Shown: positions 8,772 through 17,891 of the stretch, piece after piece
How the letters are laid out: each line of letters begins with the position of its first letter
Position numbering within the stretch: the stretch's first letter is position 1
Origin: Sphingomonas sp. PP-F2F-G114-C0414
Lineage (GTDB): Bacteria > Pseudomonadota > Alphaproteobacteria > Sphingomonadales > Sphingomonadaceae
Assembly: GCF_003688595.1 (NCBI RefSeq)
Contig: NZ_RCWT01000010.1
Coordinates: 62,001-126,000, forward strand
Direction: 5' to 3'
DNA length: 64,000 nucleotides
Position numbers and translations under genes: made by a program
The notes under the pieces: model-generated
Told to the model about the DNA's origin: nothing
What the model saw: only the letters and a program-made list of their open reading frames with translations
The model's database searches: none

Positions 8772-9674
8772 ATGCGCGTTTTTGTGACCGGTGCGACCGG
8801 TTTTATCGGCTCCCACGTCATCCCCGAGCTCCTCGACCGCGGCCATCACGTGCTCGGGCTCACGCGCTCCGACGCCGGTGCCCAGCAGCTCGAGCGGGCC
8901 GGGGTCGAAGTTCATCGTGGCGACCTGGAACGGCCGGAGACGCTGGCCAGCGGCGTGGCAGCGGCCGACGCGGTCATCCACTGCGCGTTCGACCACAATT
9001 TCGAGGCCTTCCTCGCGAACACGGCAAAGGACGAACGCAACATCACGGCGATGGGCGATGCGCTGGCGGGGACCGACAAGCCGATCCTGATTACCTCGGG
9101 GATCGGCATCGGCACGCCGCGGAACGGCGGTCCTGCGACCGAGGACGTACTCAACCCGCTCCACGCCAATCCGCGCATCGTCACCGAGCTCGCCGCCGCG
9201 GCGCTGATCGCCCGACGCATCGACGTACGCACCATTCGGCTGCCACAGGTGCACGACACCACCAAGGCCGGGTTGATCACGCCGCTGATCGCGGAGGCGC
9301 GCCGTGCCGGAGCGATGGCGTATCTAGGCGAGGGCACGACGCGCTGGGCTGCCGCGCACGTCAGCGACGTCGCCAAGCTCTACGTTCTGGCTCTCGAACG
9401 TGGCGAGCCAGGCGCGAGATACCACGCTTCGGTAGAGGAGGGCGTCGATGCACGCGCTATCGCCGAGGCGATCGGCAAAGGGACCGGACTGCCGGTCCGC
9501 TCAGTCGGAAACGACGAGGTCGAGCGTTACTTCGGCTGGATGGCGCCCTTTGCCGCACTCGATATGATCGCATCGAGTAATTGGACGCAGGCGCGGCTGG
9601 GATGGAAGCCAACTGGTCCTGACCTGCTGACCGATCTTGCCGCGATGGACTATTCCGTCCCTGTAGCCGCGTGA
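8772..9674 (+). CDS. NAD(P)-dependent epimerase/dehydratase-like SDR protein
   Basis: A 300-residue atypical short-chain dehydrogenase. The N-terminal Rossmann motif is VTGATGFIGSHV (GxxGxxG), followed by a GDL turn near residue 52. The usual YxxxK pair is not in its expected position: the region around residues 110-140 reads ITSGIGIGTPRNGG. Oxidoreductase activity is therefore uncertain, and it may act as an NADPH-sensing or reductase-like member of the family. It is divergently transcribed from the XRE/MmyB regulator, a common pairing in proteobacteria. A 13-bp hairpin follows its stop. Confidence 0.82.
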   Translation: MRVFVTGATGFIGSHVIPELLDRGHHVLGLTRSDAGAQQLERAGVEVHRGDLERPETLASGVAAADAVIHCAFDHNFEAFLANTAKDERNITAMGDALAGTDKPILITSGIGIGTPRNGGPATEDVLNPLHANPRIVTELAAAALIARRIDVRTIRLPQVHDTTKAGLITPLIAEARRAGAMAYLGEGTTRWAAAHVSDVAKLYVLALERGEPGARYHASVEEGVDARAIAEAIGKGTGLPVRSVGNDEVERYFGWMAPFAALDMIASSNWTQARLGWKPTGPDLLTDLAAMDYSVPVAA

Positions 9675-10040
9675 TCGGCTGCCGTTGCATGCCGACTGAT
9701 GGCAACACCAGCCGGCGTGCAACGGACTTGCCTGCCTCCAACGCAAGTCGAATCGCCTTCGGAGTTCGGCGCGGTATCCGATGTCGCGATTGATCCGCGC
9801 CAAAACGAGTTGGGGTCAGGGCGGCGTGATTGTCTGCTACTGGGTCGGCGCCTCTGCCGGGGCCTCGCCTCTCTGCCCTAGTGACGACCGCCAATGCGGG
9901 CTTGAAGCCTCGCTCAGAAGTGCGTTGAAGGTTTCCGCCTGACTTTATACTGGCATCGCATCAGGTACTCGGTCGCCTCGCGCTCGGCAACCGCGCCCAG
10001 CGGCACGCATCAAGGTAGATCGTCAGGATTTTGAGTTGCA
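9675..10040. other. 366-base intergenic stretch, no supported gene
   Basis: Apart from the hairpin at 9682-9725, nothing coding or repetitive is convincing. Open frames here lack ribosome sites and resemble no family I recognise. Confidence 0.5.
9682..9725 (+). terminator. Hairpin directly after the epimerase gene
   Basis: CCGTTGCATGCCG pairs with CGGCGTGCAACGG (13 bp with one G-U pair) around an 18-base loop, starting 8 bases after the stop codon. It has no T-run, so its terminator role is inferred from position. Confidence 0.5.
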
Positions 10041-10871
10041 ATGAATTATCGCCATTCCTTTCATGCCGGCAATAGTGCCGATGTCGTCAAGCACAGCCTG
10101 CTGATCGCTCTCGTGCGGGCCTTGCAGCAAAAACCGGGCGCGCTGACGCTGATCGATACCCATGCCGGCTGCGGGCTGTACGACCTTGGCGGCGAGGATG
10201 CCCAGCGCACCGGCGAATCCACGCAGGGCGTGCTACGGGCCTTCGCCGACCCGAACCCCTTGCTCAACGACTACCGCGCCGTCGTGCAGGCGGTGAATGT
10301 CGGGGCCGAGCCGCACTTCTACCCCGGCTCGCCGCGGGTTCTGGCGCAGCTTCTGCGCCCGCAGGACTTCCTCATCCTGAACGAAAAACATCCCGAGGAC
10401 GCCTATACCCTGCGCGGCGTGATGCGCGGTACATCCGCCGCCGTGCATGAGCGCGACGCCTACGAGCTTTGGCTGGCGATGCTGCCGACCCGGACCGCGC
10501 GCGGCGTGGTGGTGGTCGACCCGCCGTACGAGCAGCTCGACGAGCGCGACCGTATCACGGCCACGCTCGCCGCCGCTCACCGCAAATGGGCGCACGGCGT
10601 GACGGTGATCTGGTATCCGCTGAAAGACCGCGCCACGCATTCGCGGTGGAAGGCGGAGTTACGCAAGCTCGGCATGCCCAAATTGCTGGGGGTGGAGCAT
10701 TGGTTGTACGATGACGATCAGCCCGGCATCTATAATGGCGCTGGCCTTTTCATCGTCAATCCGCCCTACGCTTTCATGCAGGCGCTGCCGCCTCTGCTGG
10801 ACGCGCTGCGTGCCGTGCTGGCACCGGAAGGGCATAAGGGCGAGATCACAGCCGCGTGGTTGGAGGATTGA
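10041..10871 (+). CDS. rlmJ: 23S rRNA (adenine(2030)-N6)-methyltransferase RlmJ
   Basis: A 276-residue S-adenosylmethionine enzyme that methylates A2030 of 23S rRNA. The N-terminus MNYRHSFHAGNSADVVKH is the family signature, the SAM-binding loop is IDTHAGCGLYDL, and the catalytic N6-adenine motif is VVVDPPYEQ (D/N-PP-Y/F type). Its length matches the family. It stands alone on the + strand; a hairpin with an 8-bp stem (10882-10906) lies 10 bases after the stop. Confidence 0.95.
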   Translation: MNYRHSFHAGNSADVVKHSLLIALVRALQQKPGALTLIDTHAGCGLYDLGGEDAQRTGESTQGVLRAFADPNPLLNDYRAVVQAVNVGAEPHFYPGSPRVLAQLLRPQDFLILNEKHPEDAYTLRGVMRGTSAAVHERDAYELWLAMLPTRTARGVVVVDPPYEQLDERDRITATLAAAHRKWAHGVTVIWYPLKDRATHSRWKAELRKLGMPKLLGVEHWLYDDDQPGIYNGAGLFIVNPPYAFMQALPPLLDALRAVLAPEGHKGEITAAWLED

Positions 10872-10881
10872 AGCAAAACCC

Positions 10882-10906
10882 GCGTAGCCCCGTTCGGCGG
10901 CTACGC
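10882..10906 (+). terminator. Hairpin after rlmJ
   Basis: GCGTAGCC and GGCTACGC form a perfect 8-bp stem with a 9-base loop, 10 bases after the rlmJ stop. It is not followed by a T tract. Confidence 0.5.
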
Positions 10907-11013
10907 ATCGTCTCGCTACTTCGTGGCGATGACCGCGCCGCGAAAACCGATCGCCCGTTCAACGGATCGTAAGGATGAAGGGTTAGCGCCCTCCCGAGGT
11001 ACAGGAGACGATC

Positions 11014-12138
11014 ATGCCCCTCATGCTGCGCGCATCCCGATTGACGGCCATCACGGTCCTTTACGCGACAGCCGCGGCGGCCGACGTCCCGGAGCCGAGT
11101 CCTTCCGTCTATCTCCAGGCATTCAACGAGACCTGCCGCGGCAGCTTTCCAGACTTCGATGCCATTGCGAAAGCGGCCGTCGCGCGCGGGTGGATCGAGC
11201 GCGCGGTGCCCTCGGTAGCGATGATCGGCAACAGGCCGATGATGCTCCCCCATGTGTTCAGCAAGGGTGGTATGATGCTGGTCCTCACCCACGACAATTC
11301 CGGTGCTTTCACCGCCGTTTGCCAGGTGACGGGCACCGCGGGTACTCGCCTTACCGGCCGTGACATCGCGGCCGCCGTTGGGCCGGGGTTGAACGCTGGC
11401 GCTGCAGCCCCTGGACCGGGCGACTACAAGAAGGATGACTTCAGCGTCTGGAATCTGGGCAAAGGCATCACCGTGCAGGCGGGCGTCAGCGTCTATAGGG
11501 GTAAGGCGCGGAGCGTCTCGCTTGCGATCCTGCAGGCGGCTTCCGCCGACGTCGGGCCGATCAATGCTCCCCCCGCCAAATCGTCGAACGATATTTCCAT
11601 GGTGGCCATCGGGCTCCCCTTTGCACCGGAGGCGCCCACACCCGTCGGATCGTCGCACCCGCTGTTCCACGACGTCACGATCGGCGAGATTCAGGGCCTT
11701 CCCGCCACCGTAAAGAGCTCGGCGCTGAACTTCATAGCGGCGGCCAAGCGTTCCAGCATCAATGCAGCGCTGCGCGAAACCTTCCGGCAGATGAATCTCC
11801 TCGCGCCAGCAGCGGGGCGTAAGCGGCTCGTGGTGTCATGGCTGGGCGACAAGACGCCGTTCCACATCGGCAGCGGCAACACGACGAGCGTGACGCTCCA
11901 CTACCGCCTGGATCGGGTCGACAACGGGCAGACTTTGTTTGATCGAGAGATCACCACGTCTGCCCGCGGCGGCGGCATGGATGCGTCGATGCGCGACAAC
12001 GGGATCGTGAGGGCCGCGATTGGAGCGAACTTCGCATCTGCGGCCAATTGCCTGGATCACGCAGCGTTCGGCACGGCGCCCTCGGACTGCGCGCTCACCC
12101 CGCAGTACAGCGTTTCGGTCGTGCGCACCGGGCGGTAG
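11014..12138 (+). CDS. Secreted hypothetical protein
   Basis: A 374-residue protein I do not recognise. The ATG follows AGGAG closely and opens an N-terminal signal peptide (cut probably after TAAAA, near residue 23). Two parts are visible. Residues 25-130 hold two cysteines (CRGSF and VCQVTG) and a compact alpha/beta pattern. Residues 215-374 form a second segment with regular beta strands and two cysteines (NCLDHA and DCALTP). A proline/alanine-rich linker (GPINAPPAKSS, APEAPTPVGSS) separates them. It is probably periplasmic or surface exposed. No operon partner overlaps it. Confidence 0.75.
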   Translation: MPLMLRASRLTAITVLYATAAAADVPEPSPSVYLQAFNETCRGSFPDFDAIAKAAVARGWIERAVPSVAMIGNRPMMLPHVFSKGGMMLVLTHDNSGAFTAVCQVTGTAGTRLTGRDIAAAVGPGLNAGAAAPGPGDYKKDDFSVWNLGKGITVQAGVSVYRGKARSVSLAILQAASADVGPINAPPAKSSNDISMVAIGLPFAPEAPTPVGSSHPLFHDVTIGEIQGLPATVKSSALNFIAAAKRSSINAALRETFRQMNLLAPAAGRKRLVVSWLGDKTPFHIGSGNTTSVTLHYRLDRVDNGQTLFDREITTSARGGGMDASMRDNGIVRAAIGANFASAANCLDHAAFGTAPSDCALTPQYSVSVVRTGR

Positions 12139-12329
12139 TGCAGCGGGATACCGGACTGTCGAATTCAACTACCCGGCAACGCCCTCAATGTGTCCATTGC
12201 TTCGATCGACGATACTGTCCGATGGCTGCAGGGAAGGCGCGTTCTACGCGGCTGTTAAAGGCTAGGAAGGTCTTAGGGGCTAAACCGCGCTTCAACGTGG
12301 CATAAGGCCATGCATCCGGAGCAGGCAAT

Positions 12330-12758
12330 TTGGCGACATCCCTCTCGATCCGGTTGTTCGCGGTCTTGTTCGCGATCAGTCTGATGTTTTCGGCGGCACT
12401 GGCGTACTACGCCACACGCACGATGAGCTTCGCCTTTCCGATCGCACCCGAGGCGATGACGACGTTGGTCATGCGGATCCAGGCTATCCGGGCAGTCGGC
12501 CTGGGGCTGGCCTTGTTCCTGATGTTACTGGTGGTCTTGTCGGCGTCGCGCGCTGCTCGCAGTGCGCTGGCTCTGCGCTGGCTTCTTGGAGTCGTGACGA
12601 GCATTGCGTTTCTGCGCGGATCAGGGCTGATCCAACCGCTGGCGCAACATGATGCTGCGATCATCGCAACCTCGGCTTTGCAACTCGCGATGGAAGCGTT
12701 GGCGATCCTGTTGCTTTACGGGGAGGATGCGACCGATTGGTTCGAAGCGCGCCGCTGA
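12330..12758 (+). CDS. Small four-helix membrane protein (DUF4345-like)
   Basis: A 142-residue inner-membrane protein with four hydrophobic segments (about residues 6-26, 48-72, 80-98 and 112-132). The pattern of a first helix, an AP(E)AM loop, an arginine-containing RIQAIRAVGLGL helix and a final LAMEALAILLLYG helix resembles DUF4345. It starts with TTG; CGGAGC lies 8 bases upstream and no better in-frame ATG is present. Function unknown. Confidence 0.7.
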   Translation: MATSLSIRLFAVLFAISLMFSAALAYYATRTMSFAFPIAPEAMTTLVMRIQAIRAVGLGLALFLMLLVVLSASRAARSALALRWLLGVVTSIAFLRGSGLIQPLAQHDAAIIATSALQLAMEALAILLLYGEDATDWFEARR

Positions 12759-12925
12759 CGGTGTTGCGGCAGCGTTGTTCACGGTCGTCGCGGTGCAAAT
12801 CTGCCACTGCAGGACCGATCATTGTACGACAGTCGCGTTTTAACGGGAGCTACTCGAAAGGCGCCATTCGTTCAGAATTGACGTCACGTACTGGGTGCAT
12901 AAATAGAACGCCTTAGGAGAAATTT

Positions 12926-13372
12926 ATGCTCTCAACGGTTCGCATCGCCCTTGCCATACTAGCAGTTTCCACCCCCTCGTTGGCAACAGCGGGCGCTGTC
13001 ACGCAGAATGAAGCTAAGCAGGGAGATGAACAAGTCCAATCGTTCCTCGCAGCGCTGAAGGCGGGTAAAGGTAATGAGGCAGTCATGACGCTGCTGTCTT
13101 CGTCCCCGCTTTGGGCGCAGCGACCTGGAACTAGCGAGCAAATGGTCGGACAGATCGACGCGGCCATCAAGGCTTACGGGCCCGTGATCTCATATGAAAA
13201 ATTATCTTCTACTACCCTTGGCACAATGGCAGTTCGAGAATTTTACTTTGTCCAGCATCGAGATATGGTTACACGATGGGAGTTTGATCTCGTAAAAACC
13301 CCAACAGGATGGAGTGTCGGTTACTTTGGATTCACGGATCAGCCTAATGGCTGGTTCCCCCAACAATCTTAG
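12926..13372 (+). CDS. Small secreted hypothetical protein
   Basis: A 148-residue protein with a signal peptide ending near ATAGA (residue 24) and a soluble alpha+beta domain. The second half (VREFYFVQHRDMVTRWEF, then PTGWSVGYFGFTDQPNGWF) looks like an NTF2- or DUF4864-type cone-shaped fold, but this is a weak impression. AGGAG lies 8 bases before the ATG. Its base composition is visibly lower in G+C than its neighbours, which may mean a later acquisition. Confidence 0.72.
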   Translation: MLSTVRIALAILAVSTPSLATAGAVTQNEAKQGDEQVQSFLAALKAGKGNEAVMTLLSSSPLWAQRPGTSEQMVGQIDAAIKAYGPVISYEKLSSTTLGTMAVREFYFVQHRDMVTRWEFDLVKTPTGWSVGYFGFTDQPNGWFPQQS

Positions 13373-13458
13373 CCCTCGGCATATCGAAAGACCAACTGGT
13401 CATCTAGACCGTTTATTGCCCGAAAGCGGAAGGTCGGCTTTCCTCCCATAGTTGCCGA

Positions 13459-13647
13459 TCAGCAGCGTCGACGTCGTTTGGCGCGGGAAATCGAGTATGC
13501 AGTCCACATGGTCGAGGTGAGCGCCACGAAGGCCATACCGATCCCCGACGCAACTTGCTCGATAGCGAAGGCGATCAGCGCGATCCCCAGCGCGACTGCA
13601 AAATAGACCCAAACCGGAAACATCAGCATCTCCTCGGCAATCTGCAT
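13459..13647 (-). CDS. Small two-helix membrane protein
   Basis: A 62-residue protein. AGGAGG sits 9 bases before the ATG, which makes this short frame credible. Residues 10-30 and 33-52 are hydrophobic helices with an acidic residue between (FAIEQVASGIG), and the C-terminus is basic (RAKRRRRC), so it is probably cytoplasmic. Function unknown. Confidence 0.6.
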   Translation of the reverse strand: MQIAEEMLMFPVWVYFAVALGIALIAFAIEQVASGIGMAFVALTSTMWTAYSISRAKRRRRC

Positions 13648-13708
13648 AGAACTATGCCTCCTCTGGTGCGAAGTCTACGTCTGTTTAGCACTCGTGAAGT
13701 GCCGAAAC

Positions 13709-13845
13709 CTGCCTGTCCGCTTTCTTTCCCAATCACGACATTCGTGAGCGGATAACCGGGGCTCAAAAATCGGTCTTATCGCAAAGCTGAACCAGCGTTC
13801 GGAGTTGGAAAGCTGGGGAAGGGGCGTGAGCGTCCGATTGTGGTA
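13709..13845. repeat. Dispersed intergenic repeat, copy A
   Basis: It shares the blocks TCACGACATTCGTGA and a GGGGAAGGGGC core followed by CGTCCGATTGTGG with copies at 37086-37213 and 46433-46606. It is diverged, with no open frame and no terminal target duplication seen. Confidence 0.5.
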
Positions 13846-13976
13846 TCTGTAGCTGACCTTATTCGCTTTAGGTTTGGCAGTTTGAAGAGGCTTATTACAA
13901 ATATGCTGGCTTGGCCCGAAGATTATCAGACGCCGTCATTTGTTTAATGCGACGATTTGTACATCCAAATGGCCGG

Positions 13977-15518
13977 CTAGATGACGTCGACGTCTCGTCC
14001 TTTGGTTTCGCGACCCAGCCACGCCACAAGTACGAGAGAAGCGGCCGTCGGTACCAGAACTAGACCCGCTACGGTCGCCAGCGGCGGGACCGCACCTGCA
14101 ATCGCGAGCCCTTGTGCGCCCAGGCCACCGGCTTTTGAACAGGCCGCGACCCATCCCGTGGCGCGCCCACGAACGCGCGCCGGGAAGCTCTCGGCGACAT
14201 AGGGCAGCAAGATGGCGATGATCGCGTTGACGCCTACGATCAGCGCGGCGACCGGCAGGACGGGACTGACGGCGCCGGATTGCCGCTCGACCCACAATAC
14301 ACCGACGAGCCCCAGGGCGAGCATCGCGATGGCTGCGACGAGCGCACCCTTGCTGCTCCATCGGCTGTAGAGCAGCGCCGCGACGAAGATCGTGGGGACC
14401 GCGATCAGCGACGCCTTGGCGAGCAATCCGCTGGCCACGCCGACGCTATAACCGCGAGCGACGAGATCGGCGGGCAGCCACAGCAATAGGCCGAAATTCG
14501 CACAGCCCCAGGCTAGCGCGGCGATGCTGAAGGCGACGAGCGCCCCGGCATTGCGCAAGGTCGGCCGTGCCGCAACGTTCGCCCCATCATTCGACAGCGC
14601 GTCCTGTCTCGTCACGCGCCCGCCACCGAAGCGTGCGAGCACTATCTCCGCCTCGTGCGTGCGCCCCTGAACGACCAAGAACCGTGGCGATTCCGGGATC
14701 AGCCGCCCAAGAAGGATCAGCAGCAGTCCGGTCGGCAGATTGGCCAGCCACAGGATCCTCCACCCGAAGATCGGTTGGAGGAGCGCCGACAGGCCGCTGG
14801 CCGCGAAATAGCCGCCCGCCGCGCCCAGGCCGCCGATGAGCACGAGGCTCCAGCCGCGGTGTCGGTTCGGCATCATCTCCGCGAGCAACGCATAGGTGAC
14901 CGGCAGCATCCCGCCGGCGGCCGCACCCATCATGAAACACATGGCGATGTTCCAGGCGAGGCTCGGCATCGCGCCGCAGATCGACGTGCCGACGAACATC
15001 ACCGCAGAGAGCAGGATCGACGCCTTGCGCCCGTATATGTCCGCAACTAAGCCCCACAGGATCGACCCCGCGACGGTCCCCGACAGCGCGGCAAACGGCA
15101 CCAGCGAGGCGGTGGCACGCGACACGCCATATTCGCTCGTCATGCCCGACAGGGTGAAGCCAAGCGCGGCAGGCTTCATGACGTCGATCACCAGCGCCAC
15201 GATCAGTGCGCCCATCATGACCCAGTGCGACGCGCGCAACGGTGCATCCTGCAGCCCGGTGACGGTCATATGCGTCAATTGCCGCCGCAACCGCATCGCA
15301 TCGCCCGGGAGCAACCCATAGGCGGCGAGGCCGGTCCCGCCGACGATCAGCGCCATGCCGGCCAGCATGCCGACGTCCATCGGCATTCCAGCCATCCGGT
15401 AGCCCATGCCGCGCGCCATCAGGAACATCGGCAGGTGCAGGGCGACCCCGATCGTCACCGCGATACAGCCGAGCACGAAGGCCCACAGGCCCCGCCTACC
15501 GGTCACCATCGTCTGCAT
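13977..15518 (-). CDS. MFS transporter with extra N-terminal membrane segments
   Basis: A 513-residue carrier of the major facilitator superfamily, closest in look to the aromatic-acid/sugar branch. Loop 2-3 carries GLVADIYGRKASI, loop 6-7 carries RLIPESPRFLVVQGR (the PESPR signature), and RHRGWSL follows helix 4. The first ~95 residues add two hydrophobic segments (WAFVLGCIAVTIGVALHL and LAGMALIVGGTGLAAYGLL) and an acidic/basic linker before the usual 12-helix core. The substrate is unknown. A MarR regulator gene lies 130 bases upstream on the same strand, the usual layout for a substrate-induced aromatic-compound carrier. GAGGGGG stands just before the ATG. Confidence 0.85.
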   Translation of the reverse strand: MQTMVTGRRGLWAFVLGCIAVTIGVALHLPMFLMARGMGYRMAGMPMDVGMLAGMALIVGGTGLAAYGLLPGDAMRLRRQLTHMTVTGLQDAPLRASHWVMMGALIVALVIDVMKPAALGFTLSGMTSEYGVSRATASLVPFAALSGTVAGSILWGLVADIYGRKASILLSAVMFVGTSICGAMPSLAWNIAMCFMMGAAAGGMLPVTYALLAEMMPNRHRGWSLVLIGGLGAAGGYFAASGLSALLQPIFGWRILWLANLPTGLLLILLGRLIPESPRFLVVQGRTHEAEIVLARFGGGRVTRQDALSNDGANVAARPTLRNAGALVAFSIAALAWGCANFGLLLWLPADLVARGYSVGVASGLLAKASLIAVPTIFVAALLYSRWSSKGALVAAIAMLALGLVGVLWVERQSGAVSPVLPVAALIVGVNAIIAILLPYVAESFPARVRGRATGWVAACSKAGGLGAQGLAIAGAVPPLATVAGLVLVPTAASLVLVAWLGRETKGRDVDVI

Positions 15519-15648
15519 TTCCCCCTCGTTTCGCCACCGCGTTCCGCGCTGTGGTCGTTTGCGTAGCGGCTACCGATACGCGCAGGCCTGCCTTGGCATT
15601 TTAGATCGTATCGCTACAGATGTTTCCCGCCGGGCACGGGCGCATGCC

Positions 15649-16059
15649 TTATCCAAACCGATCGAGCATTTCGGTCAGCATGGGCCGGAGACGGGCGATC
15701 TCATCGCGATGAACCGATGACAGACCCGCAAGCATCGTTTCGCCCTCGGGCGTCAACCGGAGTAGCGAGCGGCGCTTGTCGCCGTCGGAATTGTAGCGAA
15801 CGACGAGGTTCGACGCCTCCAGACGGTCGATCAGTCCCGAGGCGCTATGCGGCTTGAGGACGAGCCGAGTCGCGACATAGCCGATCGTGATGTCGTCGAC
15901 CGGCGCGGCCCGGATCGCGAGCAGCGCCTGATGCTGTTGCGGCGCAAGCCCAGCCGCCGCCGCCGCAGTCTCGCTGAAGGTCGTGAACAGCCGCAACGTA
16001 TGGCGAAAATCCGCCAATGCCCGATAATCGGCGTCCTTCAATGCGTCCGTATCACTCAT
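15649..16059 (-). CDS. MarR-family transcription regulator
   Basis: A 136-residue winged-helix regulator. GLAPQQHQALLAIR marks helix 2, IGYVATRLVLKPHSASGLIDRLEASNLV the recognition helix region, and DGDKRRSLLRLTPEG the wing with its conserved D-x-R pair. It is divergent from the chloride-channel gene and upstream of the MFS gene; a perfect palindrome in the shared promoter (16082-16100) is its likely operator. Inducing ligand unknown. Confidence 0.9.
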   Translation of the reverse strand: MSDTDALKDADYRALADFRHTLRLFTTFSETAAAAAGLAPQQHQALLAIRAAPVDDITIGYVATRLVLKPHSASGLIDRLEASNLVVRYNSDGDKRRSLLRLTPEGETMLAGLSSVHRDEIARLRPMLTEMLDRFG

Positions 16060-16081
16060 CGCCCGTCAGCCCGTGTTGATA

Positions 16082-16100
16082 TATATCGCACTACGATATA
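16082..16100. promoter_or_regulatory. MarR-type operator palindrome
   Basis: TATATCG-CACTA-CGATATA is a perfect 7-bp inverted repeat with a 5-base spacer, in the 77-base gap between the marR start and the clcA-like start. Its length and A+T-rich half-sites suit a MarR dimer. The assignment is inferred from position. Confidence 0.65.
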
Positions 16101-16136
16101 ATAGTCTGCCTTCCTTGGAGGCGAAAGACTCTCATC

Positions 16137-17891
16137 ATGATCGCAGCGGTACGAGCAATCGAAAACCACCGGCTCGCGGACCATAGCGCCGACCGACGGA
16201 TGCTGATGCTGGCGGCGATGGCGATCGTCGTCGGGACTGGCGGGGCGCTTGCGGCATGGATGCTCATCAAACTCATCGCGCTCGCGACCAACCTCTTCTG
16301 GTTCGGTCGACTTTCCACGCGGTCAGCCGCGATCGTCGACACGCTCGTCGGGCCGTGGATGGTCGCCATTCCCGTTATCGGCGGTCTCATCATCGGCCTG
16401 ATGGCGCGCTACGGCTCCGACAAGATCCGGGGGCATGGCATACCCGAGGCGATCGAGACGATCCTGTTCGGCGAAAGCCGGATGTCGGCCAAGGTCGCTC
16501 TGCTCAAGCCGCTATCCGCCGCGGTATCGATCGGCAGCGGCGGGCCGTTCGGGGCGGAAGGGCCGATCATCATGACCGGCGGGGCGATCGGATCGCTGTT
16601 CGCGCAACGCTTCCACATGAGTGCCGCCGAGCGCAAGACACTGCTCGTTGCGGGCGCGGCGGCGGGCATGACCGCGATCTTCGGGACGCCGCTCGCCGCG
16701 ATCCTGCTGGCCGTCGAGGTGCTGCTGTTCGAATGGAAGCCGCGCAGCTTCGTACCGGTGGTAGTCGCCGTCCTGGTCGCGTTCGCGTGGCGGCCGGTGC
16801 TGCTCGACGGCGGCGCGATGTTCCCGTTCGCTGGTACGACCCCGTCCGGCGGCTGGCCGATCGCGCTGGCTGCAGGAGTCGGCCTCGCCACCGGCGTGCT
16901 GGCGGCGACGTTGTCGGTCGCGCTGTACGCGGTTGAAGACGCGTTCCACCGCCTGCCGGTGCACTGGATGTGGTGGCCTGCGATCGGCGGGGTCGTCGTC
17001 GGACTGGGCGGGCTGGTCGACGCGCATGTCCTGGGCGCCGGCTATCCCAATATCCAGGCGTTGCTCGACGGATCGCTCGCGGTGCGGGTGATCCTTGCAC
17101 TGCTGGTCGTGAAGGCGATCGTCTGGCTGGTCGCCTTGGGGTCGGGAACGTCCGGCGGTATCCTTGCGCCGCTGTTGATCCTGGGTGGCACCTCGGGCGC
17201 GCTGATCGGTCAGGTGCTGCCCGGCGGTTCAGGATTGTGGGCAATGATCGGGATGGCCGGGATCATGAGCGGGGCGATGCGCGCGCCGATCACCGGGGCG
17301 CTGTTCGCGGCCGAACTGACGCGGCATTTCGATGCCTTGCCGCTTACCATCGCCGCCGCCGCCGCCGCTTATGCGGCCAGCGTCTTGCTGATGCGGCGAT
17401 CGATCCTGACCGAGAAGATCGCGCGCCGCGGCCGGCATATCCTGCAGGAGTATAGCGTCGATCCCCTTGATCTGATGCAGGCCGAGCAGTTGATGTCACG
17501 CACGCCCGCGACGTTGCCGGGTTCGATGACGACCGCAGACGCGGCAACCTTTTTCGCGGAGCGCGCCGAGCATCGGAGCTATCCGGTCGTCGACGATGCG
17601 GGTCGCGTGCTTGGCCTGGTGTCGCGGACCGACGCGTTGCGCTGGCGGACGATGCAACCGGGCACCGACGTGTCGCTGACCGAGACCTTGTCGGACGCTT
17701 CGTTGCTCGTCGCGTATCCTGACACGCCGATCGGAGTCGTCGCCGACATGATGGTCGAATCCGGCGTCGGACGCGTGCCGATCATCGCGCGCGATACGCG
17801 ACAGGTTGTCGGCATCCTCTCGCGTCAGGACTTGCTCAAAGCTCGCCGGACGCAGCGTCAGTCGGAAACCGGACGGGCCGGTTCGCGCTAG
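16137..17891 (+). CDS. ClC-family chloride channel/transporter with CBS domains
   Basis: A 584-residue membrane protein. Residues 25-430 are the ClC core: GHGIPEAIE, GSGGPFGAEGP with the gating glutamate E141, and GSGTSGGILAPLL, the third anion-binding motif. GSG and AEGP keep the positions of the GSGIP and GREGP signatures. Residues 450-570 hold two CBS domains (RSYPVVDDAGRVLGLVSR and GRVPIIARDTRQVVGILSR), which usually bind adenine nucleotides. Whether it is a channel or a Cl-/H+ exchanger cannot be settled by eye. The start is the ATG at 16137; the nearest GGAG is rather far, 17 bases. Its end overlaps the convergent cobA end by 56 bases. Confidence 0.92.
   Translation: MIAAVRAIENHRLADHSADRRMLMLAAMAIVVGTGGALAAWMLIKLIALATNLFWFGRLSTRSAAIVDTLVGPWMVAIPVIGGLIIGLMARYGSDKIRGHGIPEAIETILFGESRMSAKVALLKPLSAAVSIGSGGPFGAEGPIIMTGGAIGSLFAQRFHMSAAERKTLLVAGAAAGMTAIFGTPLAAILLAVEVLLFEWKPRSFVPVVVAVLVAFAWRPVLLDGGAMFPFAGTTPSGGWPIALAAGVGLATGVLAATLSVALYAVEDAFHRLPVHWMWWPAIGGVVVGLGGLVDAHVLGAGYPNIQALLDGSLAVRVILALLVVKAIVWLVALGSGTSGGILAPLLILGGTSGALIGQVLPGGSGLWAMIGMAGIMSGAMRAPITGALFAAELTRHFDALPLTIAAAAAAYAASVLLMRRSILTEKIARRGRHILQEYSVDPLDLMQAEQLMSRTPATLPGSMTTADAATFFAERAEHRSYPVVDDAGRVLGLVSRTDALRWRTMQPGTDVSLTETLSDASLLVAYPDTPIGVVADMMVESGVGRVPIIARDTRQVVGILSRQDLLKARRTQRQSETGRAGSR

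Noticed and set aside
9457..9894. Possible transposase remnant in the gap after the epimerase gene
   Set aside because: No DDE motif, terminal repeat or recognisable transposase segment could be found in any frame.
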